Source of the DNA: Acidobacteriota bacterium
GTDB lineage: Bacteria; Acidobacteriota; Terriglobia; Terriglobales; Acidobacteriaceae
Length of the DNA: 64,000 bases
Assembly (NCBI GenBank): GCA_018268855.1
Contig: JAFDVR010000007.1
Coordinates: forward strand, 62,001-126,000
Direction: 5' to 3'
In this document: positions 44,701-52,836 of the stretch, piece by piece
How the letters are laid out: each line of letters opens with the position of its first letter
Numbering within the stretch: the first letter of the stretch is position 1
Program-made: the position numbers and the translations under genes
Notes under the pieces: model-generated
The model's database searches: none
Told to the model about the DNA's origin: nothing
What the model saw: only the letters and a program-made list of their open reading frames with translations

Positions 44701-45136
44701 GCGTATCTACGAGGGCCGCCGTAGCGTCGACGCTCACCTCCGTACTTACCTCGCCTGGTTTCATCGAAAAGCTGGCGTTCACGTTCTGGTTGGCAGAGAG
44801 GCGGAGATCGTTCTGCGTCATGGTCTGAAAGCCCGCCATCGTCGCTGTGGCCTTGTAGGTGCCAGGATTGACTACGGGAAATACGAAGGTGCCAGAGTTG
44901 TCGGTTTTGGCGGTCAGCGTGTCATTGGTTCCGACGTTGACGATGGTGACGGTTGCACCTGGAATGGATGCGCCGGTGGGGTCGGTAATGGTGCCGTATA
45001 TGGAACCGGTTACAGATTGGGCATGCAGAACCGTGGCGCCGCAGAGCGTGAGTGCTACCAGAAGCGCGATGGCAAATCTGCCAGAGAGCAGATGCCGGAC
45101 CGCCGTGGTTCCAGATTTTCTAAGTGTGTGATCCAT
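41756..45136 (-). CDS. TonB-dependent receptor with N-terminal Cna-B-like domain (Oar-type)
   Basis: 1126 residues. A signal peptide ends at VLHAQ. A carboxypeptidase-regulatory-like beta sandwich follows (SIYGTITDPTGASIPGATVTI to about residue 125), then a plug with VDLPLIGRNAYDLVTLVPGV and FYLDGAFNTEFYRGG, and a long barrel ending in QLALKLEF. This form is abundant in acidobacteria and takes up large glycans or oligosaccharides. GGAGGAGG precedes the ATG. It lies under a promoter with the shared CAATC-N10-GATTG operator, tying it to the sugar pathway. No SusD partner is seen. Confidence 0.92.
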   Translation of the reverse strand: MDHTLRKSGTTAVRHLLSGRFAIALLVALTLCGATVLHAQSVTGSIYGTITDPTGASIPGATVTIVNVGTNDTLTAKTDNSGTFVFPVVNPGTYKATATMAGFQTMTQNDLRLSANQNVNASFSMKPGEVSTEVSVDATAALVDTRESQLAQTIDQKRIVDLPLIGRNAYDLVTLVPGVTNYNASAQIGDTSGTQFSTNGTRPNFNTFYLDGAFNTEFYRGGGNVAPAPDALAEFRIITSNYDAEFGRYPGAVVNTVTRSGTNKIHGSAYDYLRNQVLNGKPYFQAPGAPVQYIYNVFGGGLGGPLLKDKLFAFGNYQGIRIHQQTVITSSAMVVPTEAERAGDFSTSTKIPKFLPPGTNCGTATAPKICPNAIDPAAKAILAYVPHPTDPNGTAPAQQTAPSPTIANQGTGRLDYQWNQANQIRFTYFNSQGTGYNRTQNSNQLLNFAGASTYAGQTNYILGETWTISPTMVNTATVFYTLNKSILQNIYSTPLLSDLGFAFPYGGALQTQPQFSITGYFSGGGGRPNNTSQLSTGLQDTVNWTLGNHGLKFGGSFIFNKYQETAAFLSQSTASFTGAQTGNGSAANGNAFADFLLGRANNFQQNNGSLHRLHFNDPSLFVHDTWRVSRRFTVNGGVRWEVFYPFVGQKNFGTFIPGKQSTRFPTAPTGLVFEGDPGVPEGLISPSYLKFAPRIGFAWDIFGTGRTALRGGYGVFYSFSQEPFVGNLEGQPFALAVSVTNTTSYANPYAGQAAFPTGSPYPYVPDPANAKFNKSAQFAGIRPNTSAVPYVQQFNLTLEQQYGANWSTRMAYVGTLGRRFYLNRDQNAPVYIPGFCPGTSTTPCSSTASANVASRRPYNTMNASTAYGYTSNIAMLDPISNSSYNGLQLTATRRMLHNFAVQAAYTWSKALDIASGDPGSATTWNLVNNYDASLDKGLSNYHLPQKFVASVLYQLPSVKKWGLFGKEILSGWQINAIQTLASGQPFNVLSATDSNLDGLSGSDRPNLVGNPHLLNSRSKLEKINQYFNTAAFQNVPTTMVNGVRQLYGTSPRNPLIGPGTIRTDASAFKRFEIYERMNLLFRAEAFNLMNNTNLGNPNGSINAANFGKITSSDAPRQLQLALKLEF

Positions 45137-45320
45137 TTCGAGGTGCCTCCTCCGAAATTCATTTCGATACGCTTTATGGGCGTTTTTGCTACTTTTTTCT
45201 CACTACAGCTTCCTGCTGCCAGAAGCCCCATCGTTACGCCGGTACATTGCAGACCACACCTGGGGCCACGCTCAACTCAGACCAGAGCCACCAGTAGAAA
45301 CCGGTTTCGATTGTTGCGGG

Positions 45321-45371
45321 AGTATAGGCAGATGTGAAAAACGTTGTCAATCTATTTCAATAGATTGAATA
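45321..45371 (-). promoter_or_regulatory. Promoter and operator of the TonB receptor gene
   Basis: On the leftward strand TTGACA (45345-45350), 18 bases, TATACT (45321-45326). CAATC (45363-45367) N10 GATTG (45348-45352 region, ending in TTGACA) overlaps the -35 box, as at lacD. The inner part is itself nearly palindromic (CAATCTATTGAAATAGATTG). The gene starts 185 bases downstream, a long leader in which I see no riboswitch. Confidence 0.75.
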
Positions 45372-45419
45372 TGATTCATCATTGCCTCACTGGGGATACA
45401 AGTACAAAGCACAAGCGCA

Positions 45420-45530
45420 TGCCCGGGGCTGGAGCCCATGATTTGCTACGTCGCGCTGCGCGCGATGATGTGAATTTTCGATCCAGTGGTCGCTGGGCTG
45501 AAGCCCAGCCCTTTCAAAGCAGGCCAAGTA
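45420..45530. repeat. Hairpin-forming intergenic repeat
   Basis: Contains GGGGCTGGAGCCC (about 45425) and GGGCTGAAGCCCAGCCC (about 45495), short hairpins built on the same GGGCT/AGCCC arms, separated by a C/G-rich segment with GCGCTGCGCGCG. No reading frame is supported. It lies between the receptor promoter and the LysR stop. Confidence 0.5.
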
Positions 45531-45550
45531 TGGATTCCATGGGAAATTAC

Positions 45551-46447
45551 CTAGCGCGGAAGGACGGCCTGAGTCAGAAACTGATGGAAAGCCCCCGCGT
45601 TTCCGTGCGGAGCGGGGCCGGCGGGACAGGCCACCATGAAGGTGCGCGAGAGCGCCAGGCCGGAGACGCGGCTGAGCGCAATGGTGCCGAGCTTCAACTG
45701 ATTTTTAGCAGCCAGTTGCGAGACGAAGGCGACACCGAGACCGGCAGCGACGGCGCTCATAAGGCTTTCCGTGGAGTCGAAGGTCATGGCGACGTGCATG
45801 GTGTGGAGGTTTACGCCTGCCTGCCTGAGGGCCTGTTCCACCACGCGGCGTGAGCCGGAGCCGTGTTCGCGCGTGAGCAGAGGGGCTTCGCGGAATGTGG
45901 CGAGATCAATGGTTTTTTTTGCCCAGGGATGGCGCGGAGGGACGATGAGGACCATTTCGTCTTCCATGAAGGGTGTTGTCTTTACGTCTGCGCGCAGGGG
46001 TGGGCCTTCGATGAGCGCCAGTTGGATTTTATGTTCGGCGAGCATGTCGAGCATCTCGTCGGTATTGCCGCTGTGGATCTGCATGGAGACGCGCGGGTGC
46101 TCCTTGAGAAACCCGGCGACGATGCGCGGCAGGAGATATTGCGCGATGGTCTGCGAGGCTCCAATGGAAAGCTCTCCGCCATGCGCTCCGCCGATGGCAG
46201 CGAGCGCTTCCACGGCTTCGTCCACGGTGCGCTTCAACTGCTCCGCATAACCGAGCAGCACCACGCCATGCTGCGTGAGCGCGACGCGGCCTTTGCTGCG
46301 GTCGAAGAGAGGCGCGCCGACCTCTTCTTCCAGCGCCTTGATCTGCTGCGTAATGGCAGGCTGCGTGAGGAAGAGTTCTTCCGAGGCCATGCGAAAGTTC
46401 AGATGTTTCGCCACGGCGCGAAACACTTTGAGACGCGCGTTCTCCAT
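45551..46447 (-). CDS. LysR-family transcriptional regulator
   Basis: 298 residues from MENARLKVFRAVA; a TTG eight codons upstream is possible. The winged helix-turn-helix is HLNFRMASEELFLTQPAITQ with the following QIKALEEEVGAPLFDRSKG. The C-terminal co-inducer domain (GELSIGASQTIAQYLLPRI onward) resembles the CysL/YeiE group. It is divergent from a yeiH gene, the arrangement of yeiE-yeiH in enterobacteria, where YeiE is linked to sulfite response. It probably activates yeiH. Confidence 0.88.
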   Translation of the reverse strand: MENARLKVFRAVAKHLNFRMASEELFLTQPAITQQIKALEEEVGAPLFDRSKGRVALTQHGVVLLGYAEQLKRTVDEAVEALAAIGGAHGGELSIGASQTIAQYLLPRIVAGFLKEHPRVSMQIHSGNTDEMLDMLAEHKIQLALIEGPPLRADVKTTPFMEDEMVLIVPPRHPWAKKTIDLATFREAPLLTREHGSGSRRVVEQALRQAGVNLHTMHVAMTFDSTESLMSAVAAGLGVAFVSQLAAKNQLKLGTIALSRVSGLALSRTFMVACPAGPAPHGNAGAFHQFLTQAVLPR

Positions 46448-46540
46448 CAACAGCACACTTTCCGCGAACAAAAGATTTGATTATCTGCCATAACAATTTC
46501 CGCTTGGACGCAGCCTTTGGGTATAGCACACCATAAGGCT

Positions 46541-47527
46541 ATGGAGATATGTGCCGCGCTGCCGAAACCGAGATTGATGGACGAAAAGACGGTGTTCTTT
46601 CTCGGATTTCTGCTGACGGCAAGCGGTGTTGTATCGCCTCCGCTGGCGCTTCTGGGCGGCATTGTGTTCGCGTTTTTCTTTGCGCATCCTTTTGCGAAAG
46701 AGAGCAGTTGCCTTTCCCGATTGCTGCTGCAGGTTGCGGTGGTGTGTCTTGGGTTCGGCATGAACATCCATGAGGTGATGCGGGCGGGGCGTTCAGGATT
46801 TTTGTACACGGCGGTGAGCATCGTATCGAGCCTTTCCGTGGGCCTGCTGATTGGACGGATTGCGGCGGTTACGGGCAAAGCATCGCTGCTGATCTCTGCC
46901 GGTACGGCGATTTGCGGAGGGAGCGCGATTGCCGCGGTGGCGCCCGTGGTGGACGCGAATGAAGAAGAGATTAGCGTGTCGATGGGCACGGTCTTTATTT
47001 TGAACTCGCTTGCGCTGTTTCTCTTTCCTGCGATTGGCGCGGCGCTGCATCTTACGCAGGGGCAGTTTGGGTTGTGGTCGGCGCTGGCGATCCACGATAC
47101 AAGCTCCGTAGTGGGCGCAACGGCGAAGTATGGGGCGCAGGCGCTTTCTGTTGGAACGACGGTGAAGCTGGCGCGGGCGCTGTGGATTATCCCGGTGACG
47201 CTTGTGGCAGCGGCGTATTCCGCGAGGCTGTGTCCGCGGGCCGAAGGCCAGCCCCGGGCGAAGATCAAGCTGCCGTGGTTCATCCTCTTTTTCTGCATGG
47301 CTGCGGCGCTGAATACGTGGATGCCGCATTTTGCCCCTGCGTATGGAGTGTTGAGTTATCTAGGGAAAGCCGGCCTGTGCGTGACCCTCTTTTTGATTGG
47401 CACATCGCTGTCGCGCACAGCATTGCGGAAAGTTGGCATGAGGCCTCTGTTGCAGGGAGTGGTGCTCTGGATTCTGGTGGCAGGCATTTCGCTGGTGCTG
47501 GTCCAGCGGGGAACGATTGCGATTTAG
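46541..47527 (+). CDS. yeiH: YeiH/UPF0324-family putative sulfite/sulfate exporter
   Basis: 328 residues from ATG 46541; TTG 46517 and ATG 46577 are alternatives. About ten membrane segments; the signature LISAGTAICGGSAIAAVAPVV and HDTSSVVGATAKYG are diagnostic for the family. Members are described as putative sulfate exporters; evidence is largely genomic. Divergent from a YeiE-like LysR gene and convergent with the GntR gene (4-base overlap). Beside a SuyAB-type lyase operon, export of sulfite or sulfate made from a sulfonate would make sense. Confidence 0.87.
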   Translation: MEICAALPKPRLMDEKTVFFLGFLLTASGVVSPPLALLGGIVFAFFFAHPFAKESSCLSRLLLQVAVVCLGFGMNIHEVMRAGRSGFLYTAVSIVSSLSVGLLIGRIAAVTGKASLLISAGTAICGGSAIAAVAPVVDANEEEISVSMGTVFILNSLALFLFPAIGAALHLTQGQFGLWSALAIHDTSSVVGATAKYGAQALSVGTTVKLARALWIIPVTLVAAAYSARLCPRAEGQPRAKIKLPWFILFFCMAAALNTWMPHFAPAYGVLSYLGKAGLCVTLFLIGTSLSRTALRKVGMRPLLQGVVLWILVAGISLVLVQRGTIAI

Positions 47528-48186
47528 AGGACCCATTGCGGGGCGTACTGGCCTTGACGGGCCTGCGCTTCAATCATCTGGCGCGCTCCCATAACGTGCG
47601 CGCGGGCCTGACGCTCGGCTTCGTCGGCGAAGTTGTGCTCGATGGCTTCGATGATGCGAAGGTGCTCGGCGTGGATGACGGCAGGCTGGCGGAAGGCGCG
47701 CACCGTCATACCCAGCGCGCGATACGTGTGCGACAGCTTGACCAGCGTGCTGTTCCGTGAGAGATCGGTGATGTGCATGTGGAACTCGCGGTCGAGCTTT
47801 GCGGTTTCCTTGTTGTTTTCATCCTGCGCAAGTTCGTAGATTTTGTCGGCCATTTTGCGGAGTTCGACGATGTCGGCACGTCCGGCATTGCCGCATGCGA
47901 GGCGGGCGGCGAGGCCTTCCATCATTTCGCGCACCATGTAGGCTTCGCAGATGCGCTGTGCATCGAGGGTGTCCACAAAGACGCCGAGGTGGTCGACCGA
48001 CTGCACCAGGCCGAGCCACTGCAGCTCCAGCAGCGATTCGCGCACGGTGCCTTGTGCTACGCCGAGTTCGCGCGCGAGACTTTGCTGGCTCAGCCGCTCA
48101 CCGGGCTTGGTCTCTCCCGAGAGTATTCTGCGCTGGATCTCATCGCGTACGTGGTGCCGCGCCACTTTTGCCTTGACTGTCTTCAA
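47524..48186 (-). CDS. GntR-family (FadR/FCD) transcriptional regulator
   Basis: 220 residues from a TTG at 48186 with GGAG ten bases upstream. The frame is open to an ATG at 48258, but that start has no ribosome site and would place a GCAATCGATTGC palindrome within the coding part. The helix-turn-helix covers HHVRDEIQRRILSGETKPGE and RELGVAQGTVRESLLEL; the FCD domain has REMMEGLAARLA, LDREFHMHIT, HAEHLRIIEAIEH with metal/effector His residues. Last gene after the beta-propeller gene, 29-100 bases away. It is the best candidate for binding the CAATC-N10-GATTG sites. Confidence 0.85.
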   Translation of the reverse strand: MKTVKAKVARHHVRDEIQRRILSGETKPGERLSQQSLARELGVAQGTVRESLLELQWLGLVQSVDHLGVFVDTLDAQRICEAYMVREMMEGLAARLACGNAGRADIVELRKMADKIYELAQDENNKETAKLDREFHMHITDLSRNSTLVKLSHTYRALGMTVRAFRQPAVIHAEHLRIIEAIEHNFADEAERQARAHVMGARQMIEAQARQGQYAPQWVL

Positions 48187-48226
48187 CTCTGCGCCGCTCC
48201 GTTCCTCCGCAATCGTGGATAGCCCG

Positions 48227-48247
48227 ATTGTAGCAATCGATTGCAAT
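48227..48247 (-). promoter_or_regulatory. Putative operator at the GntR gene
   Basis: GCAATCGATTGC (48233-48244) is a perfect 12-base palindrome next to a TACAAT (leftward, 48227-48232) that could be a -10 box; the -35 is weak. The half site CAATCGATT is the one seen in the shared operators, but the spacing differs. It would allow autoregulation. Confidence 0.45.
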
Positions 48248-48286
48248 TCATTCTGCATTGCGTTTACAGCCGTGGCCGTTCAACAA

Positions 48287-49288
48287 CTATTTTGCCCAGG
48301 CCAGCCCGTCGGCAAACCGGCCTGCAGCAAAGATACTGTCCACCTTCCATGTGGTGAGGTCGATGACAGCCACCTTGCCGGTGTTATTGCAGGAGACGTA
48401 CGCTATGCGGCCGTCTGGACGGACCAGGACCTCCTGCGGCGAGGCGGGCACGTCGATGGTGCGCGTAACCTTTCTCTGCTTCAGATCGACCACGGCAATC
48501 TGGTTCTTCGATGGGATGGCCACGAGGAGCATGCCGCCATCGAGTGTGGAATCCGTGCCATAGCCGGAGCCCGGCAGATCGATCCATCCCTGCACGCTCT
48601 TTTTGGCCGCGTCGATCACGGCGAGACGAGGCGAGGTCTGGTCGGAGGTGAAGACCAGTTTGTTGTCGCGCGAGACGGAGATGCGTTGGATCTTTTCCGC
48701 TACGGGAACGACGGCCAGCATCTTGCGCCTGACCATGTCGAGCACTGAGACGGTGCCTGGGCCGACGTTGGCGGTGTAGCCCCACCGTCCGTCGCTGGAG
48801 AGCGCCAGCATGTGCGACTCCTCTTGCCCGGTTGGGACAGAGCCGACGATCTTCAGGGTCTTTGCGTCAAGAACAGCGACGCTCTTGTCGAGTTCGGTGG
48901 TGACATAGAGCAGGTTGCGCTGCGCATCGAGCACGGGCTGGTGCGGACGAACGCCGTGGCCGAAGTCCACGTGGCGGACGATGGTGCGGGAAGGCAGATC
49001 GATGACCAGCATCTCGTGCCCATCGATGCCGGGTTTGCCGACACCTGTGCTGCCATATATAGGCAGGTAGGCGGTGTGGGAGTCAGATGAGACGGCAATC
49101 TCATGTCCGTGAACGCCGGGCGTATGTTCATCGATGGCCGCAATCTGCTTGCCCGTATGCGGATCGATGAGGCTGACGTCGGCATCGTGCTGATTGACGA
49201 CGAGCAGCGTCTGCGCAGAGGCAGAGATGCAGAAAGCAGCACACAGCAGCGGCAACGATACGATGGAGAACTTCCGCACCAGCATCAC
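48287..49288 (-). CDS. Exported YncE-like beta-propeller protein
   Basis: 333 residues with a signal peptide (ending SASAQ). Seven-blade repeats of the type LLVVNQHDADVSLIDPHTG, LLYVTTELDKSVAVLDAKTL, WGYTANVGPGTVSVLD and IAYVSCNNTGKVAVIDLTTW are present. YVTN/YncE propellers are binding scaffolds or lactonases; a lactonase role could fit a sugar-acid pathway. It is the last enzyme-like gene of the leftward operon, 34 bases after the hydroxyacid dehydrogenase. Confidence 0.85.
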   Translation of the reverse strand: MMLVRKFSIVSLPLLCAAFCISASAQTLLVVNQHDADVSLIDPHTGKQIAAIDEHTPGVHGHEIAVSSDSHTAYLPIYGSTGVGKPGIDGHEMLVIDLPSRTIVRHVDFGHGVRPHQPVLDAQRNLLYVTTELDKSVAVLDAKTLKIVGSVPTGQEESHMLALSSDGRWGYTANVGPGTVSVLDMVRRKMLAVVPVAEKIQRISVSRDNKLVFTSDQTSPRLAVIDAAKKSVQGWIDLPGSGYGTDSTLDGGMLLVAIPSKNQIAVVDLKQRKVTRTIDVPASPQEVLVRPDGRIAYVSCNNTGKVAVIDLTTWKVDSIFAAGRFADGLAWAK

Positions 49289-49322
49289 TCCTCCTGCACG
49301 TTCTTTTATGAGGTGAACGGAA

Positions 49323-50276
49323 TCATACCCGGTTCACCGCATTTAACGCAGGCTTCCCTTCCAACACACGCGCCACATCTTCACAAACAGCCACGGTCAC
49401 GCGGTCCTGCGCCTCGCGTGTGAGCGCGCCCACATGCGGCATCAGCAACACGTTTGGCAGCTTCTCCAACTCACTGGTGACGGGCGGCTCCACGGCGCGT
49501 ACATCCAGCGCCGCACCGGCGATGGTCTTCGATTGGAGCGCGTGGAGCAGGGCGTCTTCATCTACCACTTCGCCCCGCGAGGTGTTGATGAAGGTAGCGT
49601 TCGGCTTCATGCGTGCGAAGCAGTCTGCGTTGAGCAGCTTCGCTGTCTGCGGCGTGGAGGGCAGATGGCACGACACCACATCGGAACGCGAAAGCAACTC
49701 CTCCAGCGAGACAAGTTCTGCATTCAATTCGAAAAGATGGATATTGTCGCGGCTGATGAACGGGTCATACGCCAGCACCTTCATGCCAAAGGCCTGCGCG
49801 CGCCGCGCGGTAAGAAACCCGATCTTGCCCGCACCAACGATGCCAAGCGTCTTGCCGTAAAGCTCCGTACCGAGAAAGCGCATGCGGTTCCAGTTGCCGG
49901 CCTTCGTGTCCGCATCGCCCGCGGGCAGAAAACGAGCGAGCGAGAGCATCATGCCCAGCGCAAGTTCGGCCACGCTGATCGCGTTCTGGTCGGGCGTGGA
50001 GGTGATGAGCACGCCAGCTTTTGTTGCTGCGGCAACATCTACGTTGTCCAACCCGACACCAGCGCGGCCCACCACGATGAGCTTCTTGCAGGCAGCGAGC
50101 AACTCCGCATTCATCTGCGTCTGGTTGCGGATGATGAGAGCGCGCGCCTCGCTGGCCTGCTTCGCCAGTTCCGCGGCATCACGCCAGAGGTCGGGCTGTA
50201 TCGAAACGTCGAACTGTTTGGCGAGCGCGTCAACCGCCGCTCCGCGAATGTTTTCTGTAATCAGAATGTCTGGCAT
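49323..50276 (-). CDS. D-2-hydroxyacid dehydrogenase family, (S)-sulfolactate dehydrogenase (SlcC)-like
   Basis: 317 residues. NAD site GIVGAGKIGFLTARRAQAFG, substrate-binding RAGVGLDN, catalytic Arg in FINTSRGEVVD, Glu in DVRAVEP and His in LMPHVGA are all present (3-phosphoglycerate-dehydrogenase-like). The N-terminal RALIIRNQTQM resembles SlcC-type enzymes, as I recall them. Next to an Ldh2/ComC-type gene and a SuyAB-type lyase, a role in oxidising one sulfolactate enantiomer to sulfopyruvate is plausible; a glycerate or hexulosonate dehydrogenase is the alternative. It begins 2 bases after the Ldh2 stop. Confidence 0.85.
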   Translation of the reverse strand: MPDILITENIRGAAVDALAKQFDVSIQPDLWRDAAELAKQASEARALIIRNQTQMNAELLAACKKLIVVGRAGVGLDNVDVAAATKAGVLITSTPDQNAISVAELALGMMLSLARFLPAGDADTKAGNWNRMRFLGTELYGKTLGIVGAGKIGFLTARRAQAFGMKVLAYDPFISRDNIHLFELNAELVSLEELLSRSDVVSCHLPSTPQTAKLLNADCFARMKPNATFINTSRGEVVDEDALLHALQSKTIAGAALDVRAVEPPVTSELEKLPNVLLMPHVGALTREAQDRVTVAVCEDVARVLEGKPALNAVNRV

Positions 50277-50278
50277 CG

Positions 50279-51337
50279 CTATGCACTCACCTCTGCCGTG
50301 GCAAACGGCACATCGAACCGCTCACACCACTCCCGCAACTCCGCGAGCGTCTCTTCTCCAACAGTGATGCCACGTTCGCGATTGAGTTTCGCAGTGTGCG
50401 CCGAGCGTTCACCGGGAATAAGAATCTCTTCCACACCGGGTCTGCGCTTACCGCCCTTCAGTTGATCGATGGTGGTATCCATGCGCTGTTTGAATTCGTT
50501 CACATCCATGAAGGCCGCGATGTTGAAGAGGCAGAAGAAGTGTCCCACATCCTGCCTGCGGTCAAGATTTTTGTACATCGATCCGATGTTTGAACCGATC
50601 GCAGCGCCGGAGAGCACGCCGCTGAAGGTCTCCACCATGAGCGCGAGCGCGTAGCCTTTGTGGCCCGCCATGGTCAGCACGGTGCCCAGCAGCGCCTCCT
50701 GCGCGTCCGTTGTGGGATCGCCGTTGCGGTCCAGCGCCCAGCCTTCTGGAATGGGCTGCTTTTTTTTGTTCGCGGCGATGATGTTTCCGCGCGCCACGAT
50801 GGAGGTAGCAAGATCGATCTTTACGTGGAAGCCCTTGTTCGTTGGAAACGAAGCCGCAATCGGATTCGTCCCAAAGAACGCATCCACGCCGCCCGCGGGC
50901 GACATCGCCGGTTCGCAGTTGGTCATCGCCAGCAGGACCATGTCTTCATCCGCCGCGCGATTGCAGAAGTACGACAGCGCGCCGAAGTGCTGCGAGTTGC
51001 GGATGGTGGCCGCGGCCACGCCGTTCGCGCGCGCCAACGGCATCATCTTCTCCAGCGCCTTCATCGCCTGCACCTGGCCCAGGCCGTTGCCGGCATCGAG
51101 CGCCAGCACGCTGCCGCCATCGCGATCCACACTGAGCTCAGCAGCAGGGTTAATCAAGCCCTTCTCGATGCGTTGCAGATAGATGTTGAGGCGCGAGATG
51201 CCATGGGTCGACGTGCCGTGCACATCGGCGTCCACGAGCGAGCGCGCAAAGATACGCGCATCGCTCGCAGACACACCGGCCTTCTCAGCAAGTTGTGCTG
51301 CAAGACCGGTCAGATACTCAGGACTGAATCGAACCAT
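50279..51337 (-). CDS. Malate/L-lactate dehydrogenase family (Ldh2), ComC/YiaK-like
   Basis: 352 residues from ATG 51337, with AAGGAG 11 bases upstream; GTG 51349 is an alternative. Family motifs: DVHGTSTHGISRLNIYLQRI (catalytic His), ATIRNSQHFGALSYF, NPIAASFPT and LLGTVLTMAGHKGYALALMVE. The family includes 2,3-diketogulonate reductase YiaK, malate dehydrogenases and ComC, which reduces sulfopyruvate to (R)-sulfolactate. Between the SuyB-type and SlcC-type genes, the ComC role is the most coherent. Cytoplasmic. Confidence 0.85.
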   Translation of the reverse strand: MVRFSPEYLTGLAAQLAEKAGVSASDARIFARSLVDADVHGTSTHGISRLNIYLQRIEKGLINPAAELSVDRDGGSVLALDAGNGLGQVQAMKALEKMMPLARANGVAAATIRNSQHFGALSYFCNRAADEDMVLLAMTNCEPAMSPAGGVDAFFGTNPIAASFPTNKGFHVKIDLATSIVARGNIIAANKKKQPIPEGWALDRNGDPTTDAQEALLGTVLTMAGHKGYALALMVETFSGVLSGAAIGSNIGSMYKNLDRRQDVGHFFCLFNIAAFMDVNEFKQRMDTTIDQLKGGKRRPGVEEILIPGERSAHTAKLNRERGITVGEETLAELREWCERFDVPFATAEVSA

Positions 51338-51352
51338 GGAACCCGCCACTCC

Positions 51353-52516
51353 TTATGCGCTGCGATACAGCTTGGTCATCACAAACTCGCGATGGCCGAG
51401 GGCCTCCGCTGCCGTTAGGCGTCCGTTGGCGGTGCGCACCACCATGTCCAGAAGCGCGTCACCGGCCTCGTCGATGGTCATCTCGCCCTGCAAGATCTTC
51501 GACACATCCACATCGATGTGTTCGGACATCGTCGCCACCGTCTTCGGATTGCCGGAGAGCTTGATGACTGGTTCAATCGGATTGCCGATGACGTTGCCCT
51601 GTCCTGTGGGGAAGAGATGAATCACCGCTCCAGATGCGGCCCACAGTGTAACTGCTTCTGCCGCAGCACTGGAGGTATCCATAAACCAAAGGCCCGGCTT
51701 GGTGGGCGCAACCGCAGGAGGAAGGCAGCCGACGAACTTCGTCTTCTTGCCCAGCTTCTCCACGTTGCCCAGCGCCTTCTCTTCAATCGTCGTCAGGCCG
51801 CCGGCGATGTTGCCCTTCGTCGGTTGCGACTCAGACAGATCGTTCTTCTTCTGATCGAAGACGAGTTTTGTGTAGTCCTCAAATGCTGCGAAAAAGTCTT
51901 TGCGCACCTGCTCGTCCGCAGCCTTTGCGGCCACAATGTGTTCCGCGCCGGTGAGTTCGCTCGTTTCGCCAAAGGAGGCCGTGCCGCCCATTGCGCAGTG
52001 CTTGTCGATCACGTTGCCCACGGTGGGGCAGCTTGCCAGTCCGGTCGTCGTGTCGCTCTCGCCGCACTTCACGCTGATATACAGCTCATGCAGATCGCAC
52101 TCGGTGCGCTGCAACTCCGACGCCCACTGCACAAACTCCTTCGCCTTGTATGAAGCATCGGCGATGGTCCGGATGTCGCCCTTGCCTTCAATGGAGAAGC
52201 CCGCGACGGGCTTGCCTGTTTTGGCAATGCCATCCACGATGCGCTTCGTCCATCCCGCTTCAATGCCGATCACGATTACAGCGGCAACATTGGGGTTGGA
52301 GCCCGTGCCGATCATCGTGCGGAAGTGCAACTCCAGATCTTCGCCAAACTGCAAACGTCCATACGCGTGCGGCAGCGCGAGCGTGCCTTTGATGTTGTTG
52401 CCCACCGCCTCGCAGGCAGCGTTGGAGATATCGTCCACCGGCAGAATGATGACATGGTTGCGCACGCCTACGCGCCCGTTTTCGCGCCTGTAGCCAAGAA
52501 CCTTGCGCTGTGCCAT
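51353..52516 (-). CDS. UxaA-family lyase, large subunit ((R)-sulfolactate sulfo-lyase SuyB-like or altronate dehydratase)
   Basis: 387 residues from ATG 52516, which overlaps the small-subunit stop (TAATG). [56 protein letters not shown] (Cys151), [20 protein letters not shown] and [14 protein letters not shown] are the hydrolyase-domain motifs. SuyB, altronate dehydratase and galactarate dehydratase share this domain. The split into two genes is the form of SuyAB but also occurs in altronate dehydratases. No kdgA, kdgK, uxaB or uxaC is in the window. Confidence 0.87.
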   Translation of the reverse strand: MAQRKVLGYRRENGRVGVRNHVIILPVDDISNAACEAVGNNIKGTLALPHAYGRLQFGEDLELHFRTMIGTGSNPNVAAVIVIGIEAGWTKRIVDGIAKTGKPVAGFSIEGKGDIRTIADASYKAKEFVQWASELQRTECDLHELYISVKCGESDTTTGLASCPTVGNVIDKHCAMGGTASFGETSELTGAEHIVAAKAADEQVRKDFFAAFEDYTKLVFDQKKNDLSESQPTKGNIAGGLTTIEEKALGNVEKLGKKTKFVGCLPPAVAPTKPGLWFMDTSSAAAEAVTLWAASGAVIHLFPTGQGNVIGNPIEPVIKLSGNPKTVATMSEHIDVDVSKILQGEMTIDEAGDALLDMVVRTANGRLTAAEALGHREFVMTKLYRSA

Positions 52517-52797
52517 TATGCCCACCTCGTCGTCTTCAGATTGTGTGTGTGAACGTGGTGCCCAGCTTTGACCGGCTGCACGATCGTGCCGATCGGGCAA
52601 GCATACTTGGTCACCACATCGCCCACGGCAAAGTCCTTCAGCGCCAGCTTGTGGCCCAGCGGAATCGCCTCTTCCGACTTCGCCTTCAGCGAAGAGTTGT
52701 CGGACAGAATGCGGCCTGTGCAATCGATGCCCGGCTCCAAATCCACCACGGCAACGCCAACGTTGTCCTCTGGATCGTGTACTAAAAAATGAATCAT
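52516..52797 (-). CDS. UxaA-family lyase, small subunit with SAF domain (SuyA-like)
   Basis: 93 residues, AAGGGA upstream. [18 protein letters not shown] opens the SAF domain; [23 protein letters not shown] and the final GHHVHTHNL complete it. The two His-rich turns are the usual metal-site contribution. It forms an enzyme with the next gene, with which it is coupled by a one-base overlap. Length and sequence pattern resemble SuyA as I remember it. Confidence 0.87.
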   Translation of the reverse strand: MIHFLVHDPEDNVGVAVVDLEPGIDCTGRILSDNSSLKAKSEEAIPLGHKLALKDFAVGDVVTKYACPIGTIVQPVKAGHHVHTHNLKTTRWA

Positions 52798-52836
52798 CGT
52801 TCGTCCCTTTCCAAAATTCGTCGTTACTGCACCCGC

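Noticed and set aside
45137..45320. Riboswitch in the long leader of the TonB receptor gene
   Set aside because: No recognisable cobalamin or other conserved box was found; the leader shows no clear helical core.
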